A DNA stretch of 64,000 nt. Source: Oscillospiraceae bacterium (GTDB taxonomy: Bacteria; Bacillota; Clostridia; UBA1381; UBA9506). The stretch is from NCBI GenBank assembly GCA_015068905.1, contig SVJQ01000003.1, forward strand, positions 1 to 64,000. The letters run 5' to 3'. The position numbers and the translations under genes are program-made. Below, piece after piece: positions 45,442 through 54,758 of the stretch. How positions within the stretch are numbered: position 1 is the first letter of the stretch; the number at the start of each line of letters is the position of its first letter. Below the pieces are notes generated by a model. That model searched no databases. It saw only the letters and a program-made list of their open reading frames with translations, and was not told where the DNA came from.

Positions 45442-46029
45442 ATGAAAAAATTTGTATGTTCTGTATGCGGTTACGTTCACGAGGGAGACGCTGCTCCCGC
45501 AAACTGCCCGGTATGTAAGGTTCCGGCTGAAAAGTTTAAAGAAATGGTAGAAGGCGCAGCCCTCGCCGCTGAGCATGAATACGGCGTTTACGGCAAAACC
45601 GTTAAAAATAACCCCGACATTTCTGAGGAAGATAAAAAGTTCATCTTCGAACAGCTGATGGCAAACTTCAACGGCGAATGTGCTGAAGTTGGTATGTACC
45701 TCTGCATGGCTCGCATCGCTCATCGTGAAGGTTACCCCGAAGTTGGCCTCTACTGGGAAAAGGCAGCGTTTGAAGAAGCTGAACATGCAGCAAAATTTGC
45801 TGAACTTTTAGGCGAAGACTTAGAGCCCAACATGAAAGCCACCACAAAAGACAACCTGGCTTGGAGAGTTGACTGCGAATACGGCGCAACTCAGGGCAAG
45901 TTTGACCTGGCAGCTTGCGCTAAGAAAAACGGCCTTGATGCAATCCATGACACCGTTCACGAAATGGCCCGCGACGAAGCTCGGCACGGTAGAGGTTTAG
46001 AGGGTCTCTTAAAGAGATATTTTAAATAA
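45442..46029 (+). CDS. Reverse rubrerythrin-type peroxidase
   Basis: 195 residues; the ATG at 45442 is chosen over a TTG at 45433 that sits on the AAAGGAGA site. An N-terminal rubredoxin domain ([24 protein letters not shown]) precedes a ferritin-like diiron domain ([35 protein letters not shown]). This order is that of reverse rubrerythrins, which reduce hydrogen peroxide and oxygen in anaerobes. It is 34 bp behind the Fur/PerR gene and likely under the same box. Confidence 0.92.
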   Translation: MKKFVCSVCGYVHEGDAAPANCPVCKVPAEKFKEMVEGAALAAEHEYGVYGKTVKNNPDISEEDKKFIFEQLMANFNGECAEVGMYLCMARIAHREGYPEVGLYWEKAAFEEAEHAAKFAELLGEDLEPNMKATTKDNLAWRVDCEYGATQGKFDLAACAKKNGLDAIHDTVHEMARDEARHGRGLEGLLKRYFK

Positions 46030-46042
46030 GATATAATCATTA

Positions 46043-46078
46043 AAAACAAGGGTTGAGCGTTTCTCAACCCTTGTTTTA
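46043..46078 (+). terminator. Terminator after the rubrerythrin
   Basis: AAAACAAGGGTTGAG and TCTCAACCCTTGTTTT around CGTT. Confidence 0.85.
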
Positions 46079-46157
46079 TGCCGTTTTCAGCTTGATTTTA
46101 TCTAGAAAAAATATGACGGGGCGATTGCCCCGGCATATTCTGATTCTAAAATTCTGC

Positions 46158-46189
46158 AAAAAAAAGAGTTGGCACGGTAATGCCAACTC
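46158..46189 (-). terminator. Terminator of the aromatic operon
   Basis: Minus strand hairpin GAGTTGGCA/TGCCAACTC around TTACCG, followed by eight T. Confidence 0.85.
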
Positions 46190-46219
46190 GGATTTTTATT
46201 AAAAACTGATTTTTTGAGA

Positions 46220-47248
46220 TTAAAGCACATCTGCTAAGTCGTAAATGAGCTTTTCTGTCTTTTCCCAGCCAAGGCAGGGGTCAGTGATTGATTTTCCGTA
46301 GGTGCCTTCTTCGGGTTTTTGTGCACCATCTTCAATATAGCTTTCAATCATAAGACCTTTCACAATCTTTTTAACATCATCAGAATGACGGCAGCTATGC
46401 AGAACTTCTTTTGCAATTCTCGGCTGTTCCATCCATTGTTTACCTGAATTTGCGTGGTTTGTGTCAATAATTACAGACGGATTTTTAAGGCCGGAGCTTT
46501 CATAGATTTCGGCAAGGTGAATCAGGTCTTCATAATGGTAGTTCGGCAAAGACTGACCGTGCTTGTTCACATAGCCTCGCAAAATTGCGTGAGCAAGGGG
46601 ATTGCCCTGACTTTCTACCTCCCAGCCTCTATAGATAAAGGTGTGAGAATGTTGTGCGGCGGTGATAGAATTCATCATAACAGAAATGTCACCGGCGGTG
46701 GGGTTTTTCATGCCGACAGGGATATCAAGCCCGCTTGCAGTCAGGCGGTGCTTTTGATTTTCAACAGACCGTGCACCGATGGCAACGTATGATAAAAGGT
46801 CAGATAAGTATCTGTAGTTTTCAGGGTAGAGCATTTCATCAGCACAGGTAAAGCCGGTTTCTTCAATGGCTCTTATGTGCAGATTGCGGATGGCCACCAC
46901 GCCCTTTAACATATCAGACCCCTTGTTCGGGTCTGGCTGGTGAAGCATGCCTTTGTAGCCGTCACCGGTCGTTCTCGGTTTATTTGTATAGATGCGCGGA
47001 ATAATCAGTATTTTATCGGCAACCTTTTCCTGTACGTTCCTTAACCGCGAAATATAGTCTATCATACTGTCATCGTGGTCTGCAGAACATGGACCGATAA
47101 TCAGAATCAGTCTGTCATCCTTGCCTTCAAAAATAGACTTTATTTGTACATCTCTTTTTTCTTTTAATTGTTCATTTTTGTATGATAAGGGGTACTGTTC
47201 CTTGATCTCCATAGGGATAGGTAACTTGCGCTTAAAAATCATATTCAT
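46220..47248 (-). CDS. aroF: 3-deoxy-7-phosphoheptulonate (DAHP) synthase, type I
   Basis: 342 residues behind GGGAGG. It has IIGPCSADHD, KPRTT, NPTAGDISVMMNS and IIDTNHANSGK, the signatures of the E. coli AroFGH type. It condenses phosphoenolpyruvate and erythrose-4-phosphate as the first step of the shikimate pathway. It is the last gene of the operon, 21 bp after tyrA. Allosteric type (Phe, Tyr or Trp) cannot be told by eye. Confidence 0.94.
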   Translation of the reverse strand: MNMIFKRKLPIPMEIKEQYPLSYKNEQLKEKRDVQIKSIFEGKDDRLILIIGPCSADHDDSMIDYISRLRNVQEKVADKILIIPRIYTNKPRTTGDGYKGMLHQPDPNKGSDMLKGVVAIRNLHIRAIEETGFTCADEMLYPENYRYLSDLLSYVAIGARSVENQKHRLTASGLDIPVGMKNPTAGDISVMMNSITAAQHSHTFIYRGWEVESQGNPLAHAILRGYVNKHGQSLPNYHYEDLIHLAEIYESSGLKNPSVIIDTNHANSGKQWMEQPRIAKEVLHSCRHSDDVKKIVKGLMIESYIEDGAQKPEEGTYGKSITDPCLGWEKTEKLIYDLADVL

Positions 47249-47269
47249 TTTTACTATCCTCCCAGATAC

Positions 47270-48127
47270 TTACTTTTTGTCAAATAAAGCTCTGCGCTCA
47301 GTAGAGTGGCGCATCATTTTTCTCATGCCGACAATATCTTCTGCCTGAAGCATATTTTTTAATTCATTAAATTTATCTATAAACAAATCCATTTGCTCAA
47401 GCAGTGCATCTTTGTTTGCGACAAAAAGCTCGCTCCACATCTGGTCGTTTATACGGGCGATACGGGTCAGGTCACGGAAGGAGTCACCTGTAAACTTTTC
47501 CATATCTTCTTTGTCATTGCAGGTCATAAGGGTAATGGCGATGCAATGGGTCAGCTGAGACAGAAAGCCAATCATTTCGTCGTGCTCTTCCGGCGAAAGG
47601 GTGGTCACGTTTGAAAAGCCTAAAAGCTTTCCCAGCTCAAGACAGGTGTTAATGGCCTCATCTGTGTTTTTGTTTGTAGGGGTAACAATATAGTTTGCAC
47701 CCTGAAAAATTTTATCGGTGCTGTTTTCAACACCGGAAACCTCACGACCTGCCATGGGATGTGCTGCGATAAATTCAACATCATCCCGCAGAATGTCCTG
47801 AATTTTATAGACAATGCTTCGTTTAACACCGGTTACGTCTGTGATAATGGCACCGCTTTTTAAAAGGTTTTGGTTTTGTTCAATCCATTCAACAAAAACG
47901 TGAGGATACAGAGCAAAGATGACAAGGTCGGCGCTGCCGATGATTTTGGCATCAAGCTCTGTTGAGCCCTCGTCAATCAGCCCTTCTCTCAGGGCATAAT
48001 CAATAGAGCTTTGCTCTTTGGTAATAGCGCTGATGTGGAACCCGAACCGCTTCAGCGCTCTTGCATAGCTGCCGCCCAAAAGTCCCAGACCAACGATTAA
48101 TATTTTTTGACTTACATCTACTATCAT
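47270..48127 (-). CDS. tyrA: Prephenate dehydrogenase
   Basis: 285 residues. The ATG at 48127 (behind GGTGG) gives the family start with the NAD motif ILIVGLGLLGGSYA; the longer frame to 48157 runs into aroA. Conserved HPMAGREVSGVENS and the following helical domain identify it. It makes 4-hydroxyphenylpyruvate for tyrosine. No ACT domain is attached. It overlaps aroA by 4 bp. Confidence 0.93.
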   Translation of the reverse strand: MIVDVSQKILIVGLGLLGGSYARALKRFGFHISAITKEQSSIDYALREGLIDEGSTELDAKIIGSADLVIFALYPHVFVEWIEQNQNLLKSGAIITDVTGVKRSIVYKIQDILRDDVEFIAAHPMAGREVSGVENSTDKIFQGANYIVTPTNKNTDEAINTCLELGKLLGFSNVTTLSPEEHDEMIGFLSQLTHCIAITLMTCNDKEDMEKFTGDSFRDLTRIARINDQMWSELFVANKDALLEQMDLFIDKFNELKNMLQAEDIVGMRKMMRHSTERRALFDKK

Positions 48128-49326
48128 GATAATTCCACCTCTGCGCCAAGAGCGCATATATCTTCAAAAAATCCGGGATAGCTTTTTCTGACAGCTTCAA
48201 TTCCGGAAATTTCTCCACCAATTTTTGAAAGTATGATTGACATTGCCATAACGATTCTGTGGTCGTTATGCCCGTCAAGAATGTTGCCTTTAGAAGAAAG
48301 CTCCTGCTTTGGTACGGTAATCATATTGTCGCCAAAAACGAGCCCTCCGCCAAGCTTTTTAAGCTCATCGTGCATTGCCATGCCTCTGTCGCTTTCTTTT
48401 GCCTTAAGCCTGTCTGTGCCTGTAAAGACCGCGCCGTTTTTTAAAGCGGCAAGGGCAATTAACACAGGCCCCAGATCAGGGCAGTCAGAAAGGTCAAGGG
48501 TGGGTGTTCCGCTTGCTATTTTTTCAAAATACTCGCCATACACCTTGTCCCCCTGAAGGCTTTCGGCATTCAGGTTTTGTATCTCTATTAAAGAGCCGAT
48601 ATGGTTAAATGCATCAAGAAATGCTGCATTTGAATAATCGCCTTCAATTTTGCCTGAATAGGTATGCAGTTTTGATTTTTTTATGGTTATGGTATATGCA
48701 TCTGAAAAGGTTACATCTGCACCAAAGGCTTTTAATGCAGATATTGTCAGGTTGATATATGACCGGCTTTCAAAGGGCGGGATGATGGTAATCTGCGAAT
48801 CCTCACCCAGATACAGCAGGGCAAAGATAAGCCCGGTAATAAACTGGCTGCTGATATCGCCCCTGACCTCATACTGTCCGCTTGTAAGCTTTCCGCAAAG
48901 GGTCACTGAGCTTGCATCTTTTTTAAAGGTAAAGCCCTTTTCCTGACATATTTTTTCATATACATCCAAAGGGCGCTCAAACAGCCGCCGGCTCCCCTGC
49001 AAGGTCACCGGCTTGCCCAGACATAAGGCAAGAGGGATAAAAAACCGCAGGGTGCTGCCGCTTTCTCTGCATGGCAGGATGGGGTTTTGGGCGCTCATAA
49101 AGCCATCAGGATTCACGCTGACCGTATCGCCGTTTGTTGCTATTTTAGCGCCAAGCGCCTGCAGGCAATCAATGCTTGCCAGAATATCCTCACTGTAATC
49201 AACACCGGAAATGTGGCATGTTTCTCCCGATAGTGCTGCGCCAATCAGATACCTGTGCGCCATGCTTTTTGACGGCGGGGCACTGACCGTTCCTTTGAGT
49301 GTACAGGGTTTAAATTTTGCATTCAT
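48124..49326 (-). CDS. aroA: EPSP synthase (3-phosphoshikimate 1-carboxyvinyltransferase)
   Basis: 400 residues. APPSKSMAHRYLIGAAL, the ESGSTLRFF motif and the C-terminal DGHNDHRIVMAMSI are typical. It joins phosphoenolpyruvate to shikimate-3-phosphate. It lies one base after aroQ and overlaps tyrA. Confidence 0.96.
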   Translation of the reverse strand: MNAKFKPCTLKGTVSAPPSKSMAHRYLIGAALSGETCHISGVDYSEDILASIDCLQALGAKIATNGDTVSVNPDGFMSAQNPILPCRESGSTLRFFIPLALCLGKPVTLQGSRRLFERPLDVYEKICQEKGFTFKKDASSVTLCGKLTSGQYEVRGDISSQFITGLIFALLYLGEDSQITIIPPFESRSYINLTISALKAFGADVTFSDAYTITIKKSKLHTYSGKIEGDYSNAAFLDAFNHIGSLIEIQNLNAESLQGDKVYGEYFEKIASGTPTLDLSDCPDLGPVLIALAALKNGAVFTGTDRLKAKESDRGMAMHDELKKLGGGLVFGDNMITVPKQELSSKGNILDGHNDHRIVMAMSIILSKIGGEISGIEAVRKSYPGFFEDICALGAEVELS

Positions 49327-49327
49327 T

Positions 49328-49756
49328 TTATCGACCTTCTGTCAAAAAGTCAATGGCTTCTAAATACCCATCTGTGCCATGACCTGTAATGGTTTTCACA
49401 CATGCAAGCCGTATATAGCTTATCTGTCTGAAATCTTCTCTTTCATAAACCTTTGAAATGTGCACTTCAACTGTCGGAATGTTGACAGATTTGACAGCGT
49501 CTAAAATAGCAACGCTTGTGTGGGTATAGGCACCGGGGTTTATCACAATGCCGTCGGTGTTGCCATAGGTTTCTTGTATTTTGTCAACAAGGTCGCCCTC
49601 GTGGTTGGATTGGTACAGCACCACTTCAATGTTTTTGCTGTCACAATGCTTCTTTATTTTTTCGCAAAGATCGCTGTAGGTTTCTTTGCCGTAATGGTCA
49701 GGTTCTCTGATGCCGAGCATATTCAGATTTGGTCCGTTTATGACAAGGATTTTCAT
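49328..49756 (-). CDS. aroQ: 3-dehydroquinate dehydratase, type II
   Basis: 142 residues. INGPNLNMLGIREPDHYG carries the catalytic Tyr region, NPGAYTHTSVAILDAV the active-site residues and VEVHISKVYERE the Arg/Glu loop. It dehydrates 3-dehydroquinate in the shikimate pathway. It overlaps the aroE-aroK fusion by 4 bp. Confidence 0.96.
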   Translation of the reverse strand: MKILVINGPNLNMLGIREPDHYGKETYSDLCEKIKKHCDSKNIEVVLYQSNHEGDLVDKIQETYGNTDGIVINPGAYTHTSVAILDAVKSVNIPTVEVHISKVYEREDFRQISYIRLACVKTITGHGTDGYLEAIDFLTEGR

Positions 49757-51003
49757 TTTATCAGCTCCAATCGTTTGGTCAGGATATATTGTGCCTCTTC
49801 TTCCGCTGTCTTCATATCAGGCACGGTCACATCAGCTGTTGACTGATAAATCGGAAGCCGCTTGCTATATAGCTTTTTGAGCTTTTCATAGGTGTCTGAA
49901 AGAGGTCTGTCATCTGTGGCCTTTAGTCTTTCTACATCTGCGTTTATAAAGAACAGCTTACCGTTTCGCAAAAGACAGTGTACATTTTCTTCTCTCAAAA
50001 CGGCACCGCCACCGGTGGCAATAATGCGAGCGCTTTGTGAAGATACATCACGGATAACCTCTGATTCTATATCTCTGAAATGCTTTTCGCCTTTGGCATC
50101 AATCAGTTCTTTTATAGTACAACCGCACCGCTTTTCAACCTCAGCATCTGTGTCAAAAAAGGTAAAACCGTCAAGTTTCATTTGCTTTCCGACGGTGCTT
50201 TTACCGCTTCCCGGCATACCGATCAGTACAATATTTTCTTTTGATGTAAGAACGGAAGCAAATACGCTGTCAGCAGTTTCTTTCGGAATTTTGATATCTA
50301 AGAACTTTTCAACCGCCACAACCGCCTGCATGACAAGCATATACAGACCGCCCTCAGCTTTAATGCCTCTTCTTTTAGCATCCAGCACAAGGTTTGTGCA
50401 AAGGGGATTATAAACGGCATCAATCACGCCCTCAAGGGCATTAAAACAAGTAATATCAATGGGTTTTGAGTCGCAATCAGGATACATGCCTGAAGGGGTG
50501 GTGTTGATGATGACACCGGCATCTGTATGCTTGTTTTTTGCTTCTTCATAGGTGATGCAGCCCTCTTTTTCGCTGCGGCTGACAACCAAAACAGAAGCTG
50601 CGCCCAGGTCCGTTGCTACCACCCGTGCGGTTTTACTGGTGCCGCCTGTTCCCAGCACAAGCACCTTTTTACCCTGCATATTGATACCGACCTTTTCAAT
50701 CAGAGCTTTCATGCCATAATAGTCGGTATTATATCCGTATAACTTGCCAGATTTGTTGACAACGGTGTTAACGGCACCAATTCTGTCAGCAATATCGCTG
50801 ATGGAGTCAAGGTAAGGGATAACAGTTTGCTTATACGGTATGGTTACGTTAATTGCTTCGAAATCTTTTTTGGTGAAGAAGGGTTTAATATCTTCTTCAG
50901 CAAGCTCAATGAGATTATATTCATAATCAGCAAGCTTTGCATGAATCTCTTTTGAAAAGCTGTGTGTCAGTTTTTTGCCTATACAACCGTATGTTTTCAT
51001 CAT
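49753..51003 (-). CDS. aroEK: Shikimate dehydrogenase-shikimate kinase fusion
   Basis: 416 residues. Residues 1-255 are AroE (GKKLTHSFSKEIH, NVTIPYKQTV, AVNTVV, GTGGTSKTA). Residues about 256-416 are AroK with the P-loop IGMPGSGKSTVGK (261-273), FFDTDAEVE and TGGGAVLREEN. One chain reduces 3-dehydroshikimate and phosphorylates the product, two consecutive steps. The start is one of two adjacent ATG codons behind AGGTG. Gap to aroC is 4 bp. Confidence 0.95.
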   Translation of the reverse strand: MMKTYGCIGKKLTHSFSKEIHAKLADYEYNLIELAEEDIKPFFTKKDFEAINVTIPYKQTVIPYLDSISDIADRIGAVNTVVNKSGKLYGYNTDYYGMKALIEKVGINMQGKKVLVLGTGGTSKTARVVATDLGAASVLVVSRSEKEGCITYEEAKNKHTDAGVIINTTPSGMYPDCDSKPIDITCFNALEGVIDAVYNPLCTNLVLDAKRRGIKAEGGLYMLVMQAVVAVEKFLDIKIPKETADSVFASVLTSKENIVLIGMPGSGKSTVGKQMKLDGFTFFDTDAEVEKRCGCTIKELIDAKGEKHFRDIESEVIRDVSSQSARIIATGGGAVLREENVHCLLRNGKLFFINADVERLKATDDRPLSDTYEKLKKLYSKRLPIYQSTADVTVPDMKTAEEEAQYILTKRLELIK

Positions 51004-51007
51004 CTGT

Positions 51008-52096
51008 TCACCTCAACCAATCTGTTCCGAATCTCATAGCAAGGGCGTCGCATAACACGATGGCAGATGCCGCATCCTGCACAACTCTTGCTCTGTGAAC
51101 AATGGCAGGGTCGTGTCTGCCTTTCGGTTCTAACACCGTTTCGGTCATACTTTTAAAATCTATGGTATTTTGGGGTTTGAATATTGTCGGCGTCGGTTTA
51201 ATGGCGGTTCTGAAAATAATCGGCATACCGTTTGTGATACCGCCGTTTATGCCGCCGTTGTTGTTTGTAGTAGTGATAACCTTGCCGTTTTCAATTCTCA
51301 TAGCATCGTTTGCCTCGGAGCCCATGGAATCAGCCATGGAAAACCCTTTGCCAAACTCAATGCCCTTAACGGCAGGGATTGAAAACAGTATGTGTGAAAG
51401 CTGGCTCTCCAAAGAATCAAACCAAGGTTCTCCAACTCCTGCCGGCATACCGCAGATGGCTGTTTCTAAAACGCCGCCAACGCTGTCGCCCTTTGAAGCT
51501 GCATCCAAAATGGCATTTGTCATTTCGCTGATGCGGGGTTCGTCTAAAACAGCAAAGGTTTTCTGATTTAATTCCTTAATGTCAGAAAGCAGGTCGCCAA
51601 ATTCTCTGTCAAAAATACCGGCGCACTTTTTAACATGGGTGCCGATATAAATGCCCTTTTGCTCTAAAGCATATCTGCAAATGGCACCGGCAGCAACCAG
51701 CGCCGCTGTGATTCTGCCGCTGAAGTGCCCACCCCCGCGAGAATCCTGAAAGCCGTGATACTTACACTCTGCTGTGTAGTCCGCGTGAGAGGGTCTTGCA
51801 ACCGTTCTCATTTGCGAGTAATCTCCGCTTTTAACATTCTCGTTGGGAATCATTATGGTAATGGGTGTTCCGGTTGCTTTGCCGCCCAAGACACCGCTTA
51901 CAATTTTAAATTCATCTTTTTCTTTTCTCGGGGTTGAAATCTTTCCGTCAGGGCGCCGGAGTAAAAGCATATGACGGATGTATTCTTCATTTATCTCAAC
52001 CCCCGGCGTCATGCCGTCAAGCACCGCGCCGATATATTCACCGTGACTTTCGCCGAAGATGGTTATTGCTATGCTGTTTCCGAAAGTGTTTTTCAC
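51008..52096 (-). CDS. aroC: Chorismate synthase
   Basis: 362 residues. FGESHGEYIGAVLDG, RPSHADYTAECKYHGFQDSR with GGGHFSGRIT and the C-terminal GRHDPAIVHRARVVQDA are the three family signatures. It makes chorismate using reduced FMN. Operon position is six bases after aroB. Confidence 0.97.
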   Translation of the reverse strand: MKNTFGNSIAITIFGESHGEYIGAVLDGMTPGVEINEEYIRHMLLLRRPDGKISTPRKEKDEFKIVSGVLGGKATGTPITIMIPNENVKSGDYSQMRTVARPSHADYTAECKYHGFQDSRGGGHFSGRITAALVAAGAICRYALEQKGIYIGTHVKKCAGIFDREFGDLLSDIKELNQKTFAVLDEPRISEMTNAILDAASKGDSVGGVLETAICGMPAGVGEPWFDSLESQLSHILFSIPAVKGIEFGKGFSMADSMGSEANDAMRIENGKVITTTNNNGGINGGITNGMPIIFRTAIKPTPTIFKPQNTIDFKSMTETVLEPKGRHDPAIVHRARVVQDAASAIVLCDALAMRFGTDWLR

Positions 52097-52102
52097 TTTG
52101 TA

Positions 52103-53131
52103 TCACCCTTCCAAACAATTTTTCGCCATTTCTATCACGTCGCTGCTTTTCATAGTTGTCAGCTCAAAGGAGCCCACAGCCGGTACAGTTGTTACCGTCA
52201 CGCTGTCGCCGTCTGCTTTTTTATCGTGAAATGCCGCCTCGGCAATTTTATCCCAATCGTATGTAATCTTGTTATATAAATTGCATTTTTTTAGAACAGC
52301 GATGATTCTTGGTCGTATAGCTTCATCGCACATAGGGATAAGCCCCAGGGCAACGCATTCGCCGTGGTAAAGCTCGGACATATTTTCGCTGCTTTCAATG
52401 CCGTGACCAACGGTATGGCCGAAGTTAAGAATTTTTCTCAGGCCTGCTTCCTTTTCGTCCTGCTCGACCACATTTTTTTTGATGTTTAAAGAGCGGATGA
52501 TGATTTCATCAATGCTGTTTTTAATGTCACCGTTTTCAAAGATATCAAACAGCTCTTTGTCTGACGTCAGCGCCATTTTAACGGCTTCTGCCAGTCCATT
52601 TGCAATCTGCCGGTCGGGAAGTGTATCTAAAAGCTCAGGGTCAATCAAAACCTTTTTGGGCTGATAAAAAGTGCCCACAATATTTTTTACGTTTCCGAAA
52701 TTGATAGCGGTTTTTCCGCCGATGGATGAATCAATCTGTGAAAGCAGAGTGGTGGGGATGTTATAAAAATCAACACCGCGCATATAGGCAGATGCCACAA
52801 AGCCTGAAAGGTCGCCCACAACGCCGCCGCCAACAGCCACAACGCAGTCTTTTCTTGAAAAGCTGTTATCAAGCATTTTTTGAAGGAGCTCACCAAAAAC
52901 AGCAAGGCTTTTTGAACCTTCGCCCGAGCTAACGGTGCAGATAACAGGCGTTTTACATTGGGCGGCAACGGTCTTTGCATAGCCTTCGGGAACACCCGAA
53001 TCGGTTACAATCAAAACCCGTCTGTTTAAATTCAAATGTTTTCCGGCATCCTTTAAAATGCCTCTTTCTACAAGGATGTCATAGCTGTCATCCTTTAAAT
53101 TTACATGTATGTTCATATCAGTCATCCTCAT
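52103..53131 (-). CDS. aroB: 3-dehydroquinate synthase
   Basis: 342 residues. GGGVVGDLSGFVAS, IPTTLLSQIDSSIGGKTAIN and NFGHTVGHGIE provide the NAD and metal sites. The ATG at 53131 overlaps the pheA stop (ATGA), but an in-frame ATG at 53116 is better spaced from GAGG and gives the usual family start; both are plausible. It closes DAHP to 3-dehydroquinate. Confidence 0.95.
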   Translation of the reverse strand: MRMTDMNIHVNLKDDSYDILVERGILKDAGKHLNLNRRVLIVTDSGVPEGYAKTVAAQCKTPVICTVSSGEGSKSLAVFGELLQKMLDNSFSRKDCVVAVGGGVVGDLSGFVASAYMRGVDFYNIPTTLLSQIDSSIGGKTAINFGNVKNIVGTFYQPKKVLIDPELLDTLPDRQIANGLAEAVKMALTSDKELFDIFENGDIKNSIDEIIIRSLNIKKNVVEQDEKEAGLRKILNFGHTVGHGIESSENMSELYHGECVALGLIPMCDEAIRPRIIAVLKKCNLYNKITYDWDKIAEAAFHDKKADGDSVTVTTVPAVGSFELTTMKSSDVIEMAKNCLEG

Positions 53132-54216
53132 ATCTCGCTGTGGGAAGCAAAGGTCCCCGCAACTTTAAGCTTATCACAAACCTGATTCAGCTCTTCAAGC
53201 ATTTTTTTGCCGGCTTCGTTGTCGGTTGTGCCGTCAATTTCAATATAAAAATAGTACTGCCAGGAATGCTTTTTAAGGGGTCTGCTTCTGAGTGCTGTCA
53301 TGTTGTAGCCGTATTTGCCGATGATGCTGATGGCATTTGCCAGCGAACCGGCTTCGTTTTTAACGGTAAACATCAGGACTGAGTTTGAAAGAGAGGGAGT
53401 CTGAGCACCCACTTTTGAAAGGACAGCAAAGCGGGTGGTGTTTTCACCGCTTTTGTTGATGCCTGCTTCCAACACCTTAAGGCCGTAAATTTCAGCCGTT
53501 TCAACACTTGCAATAGCGCCGAGGGAGGGGTCCTTTAAATCGGCAACAGCCTTGGCGGCAACAGCTGTATTGTTTGCCTCTTCTGTATCAAAACCGCGCA
53601 GGGCAAGATAGTCGTGGCATTGGCTCAGCGCCTGAGAGTGGCTTGTTACCTTTTTGATGTCATCAACGGTTGCTTCAGGCAGACCTAATAAGTTCTGGTG
53701 AATTTCAAGTTCATAAATTCCGTTTATGAACAGGTTTCCCGAAAAAATAAGGTCCATGGTCTGTCCGACTTCGCCTGCATAGCTGTTTTCAATGGGGAGA
53801 ACAGCTACATCTGCGCTGCCTTTTACAACCGCGTCGTATGCTGATTTAAAATCACGGCAGGAAACTCTGTTGCTGTCAGGAAAAATGCGACCTGCGGCAA
53901 TGTGAGCAAAGGCGCCCTCAACACCGCTGTATGCAACCTTTAAGCCGCTTTGCATTCTGTACTGGTAAGCTCTTGAGAGGGACATTAAGTGCTTGATATA
54001 GTCAATATAATATCCCTGTAATGTCTCATCCTCAATCATGGATGCGTTTTTTGCAATCACGGCGTCTTCCCTTGCCTGATCCAAAATAGGCAGACCAAAC
54101 TCTTTTTTATGTTCATAAACCATTTCGGCGGCTCTCATTCTTTCAACGAAAAGTGCTGCCATTTTGGAATCAACTTCGTTGATGATTTTTCTTGCTTCAT
54201 CCAACTTATTTGACAT
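53128..54216 (-). CDS. pheA: Bifunctional chorismate mutase/prephenate dehydratase
   Basis: 362 residues; the ATG at 54216 behind AAAGGA replaces an upstream TTG. Residues about 1-85 are an AroQ-type chorismate mutase (LDEARKIINEVDSKMAALFVERM). Residues about 90-270 are prephenate dehydratase (YSGVEGAFAHIAA, ENSYAGEVG, THSQALSQC type SHSQALSQC, TTRFAVLS). Residues about 280-360 are an ACT domain (NEAGSLANAISIIGKYGYNMT, ESRP-type RSRPLKK). It yields phenylpyruvate and is probably Phe-inhibited. Confidence 0.96.
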   Translation of the reverse strand: MSNKLDEARKIINEVDSKMAALFVERMRAAEMVYEHKKEFGLPILDQAREDAVIAKNASMIEDETLQGYYIDYIKHLMSLSRAYQYRMQSGLKVAYSGVEGAFAHIAAGRIFPDSNRVSCRDFKSAYDAVVKGSADVAVLPIENSYAGEVGQTMDLIFSGNLFINGIYELEIHQNLLGLPEATVDDIKKVTSHSQALSQCHDYLALRGFDTEEANNTAVAAKAVADLKDPSLGAIASVETAEIYGLKVLEAGINKSGENTTRFAVLSKVGAQTPSLSNSVLMFTVKNEAGSLANAISIIGKYGYNMTALRSRPLKKHSWQYYFYIEIDGTTDNEAGKKMLEELNQVCDKLKVAGTFASHSEI

Positions 54217-54236
54217 CTTTGATGTTCCTTTCAAAG

Positions 54237-54268
54237 GAGAACCTCACTTGTTTTGCAAGCGAGGTTCA
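54237..54268 (-). other. Intercistronic hairpin before pheA
   Basis: GAACCTCACTTG and CAAGCGAGGTTC can pair with one mismatch around TTTTG in the 93-base gap between the ACT gene and pheA. There is no strong T run, so it is more likely an RNA-stability or partial-termination element than a full terminator. Confidence 0.45.
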
Positions 54269-54309
54269 ACAGAATTAAGTTCAATATCGTTATCTTGTGA
54301 ACCAAAGGC

Positions 54310-54741
54310 TTACAGCTTACAAATGTCAGCTTCTGTAATCAGTTTAAAGCCGGAGGCTGTGAGGGCTGCTTCTGCTGCTTCGTTGTCTTCAACTCTCAAA
54401 ACAACATAGGCGTGCTTTTCTGTGCGAGCCATAAAGGCATAAAGATATTCAACGTTGATGTTTGCTTTGTCAAGAACATCCAGCGCGGCGGTGAGCTTGC
54501 CGGGTTCGTCACTGATTTTAACGCCCACAACATCAACAACCTTAATGAGATAGCCCTGTTCCTTCAGCACCTTTTCTGCAGCACACTCATCGTTTACAAT
54601 CAGGCGGAGAATGCCGAAATCTTCTGTTTCTGCAATGGAAAGCGCTCGCATATTTATATTGCTTTTTGCAAGAATATCTGTAACGGAAACAATGGTACCC
54701 TTTCTGTTCTGAACAAATACGGTTAACTGTTTAATAGCCAT
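54310..54741 (-). CDS. Tandem ACT-domain protein
   Basis: 143 residues with two ACT units: KQLTVFVQNRKGTIVSVTDI (about 3-65) and VVGVKISDEPGKLTAALDVL (about 70-140). No enzyme domain is attached. Such proteins sit next to phenylacetate-CoA-ligase-like genes in anaerobes and are thought to sense amino acids. It lies 17 bp after the ligase gene. Confidence 0.88.
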   Translation of the reverse strand: MAIKQLTVFVQNRKGTIVSVTDILAKSNINMRALSIAETEDFGILRLIVNDECAAEKVLKEQGYLIKVVDVVGVKISDEPGKLTAALDVLDKANINVEYLYAFMARTEKHAYVVLRVEDNEAAEAALTASGFKLITEADICKL

Positions 54742-54758
54742 TTTTCATATCCCCTTTC

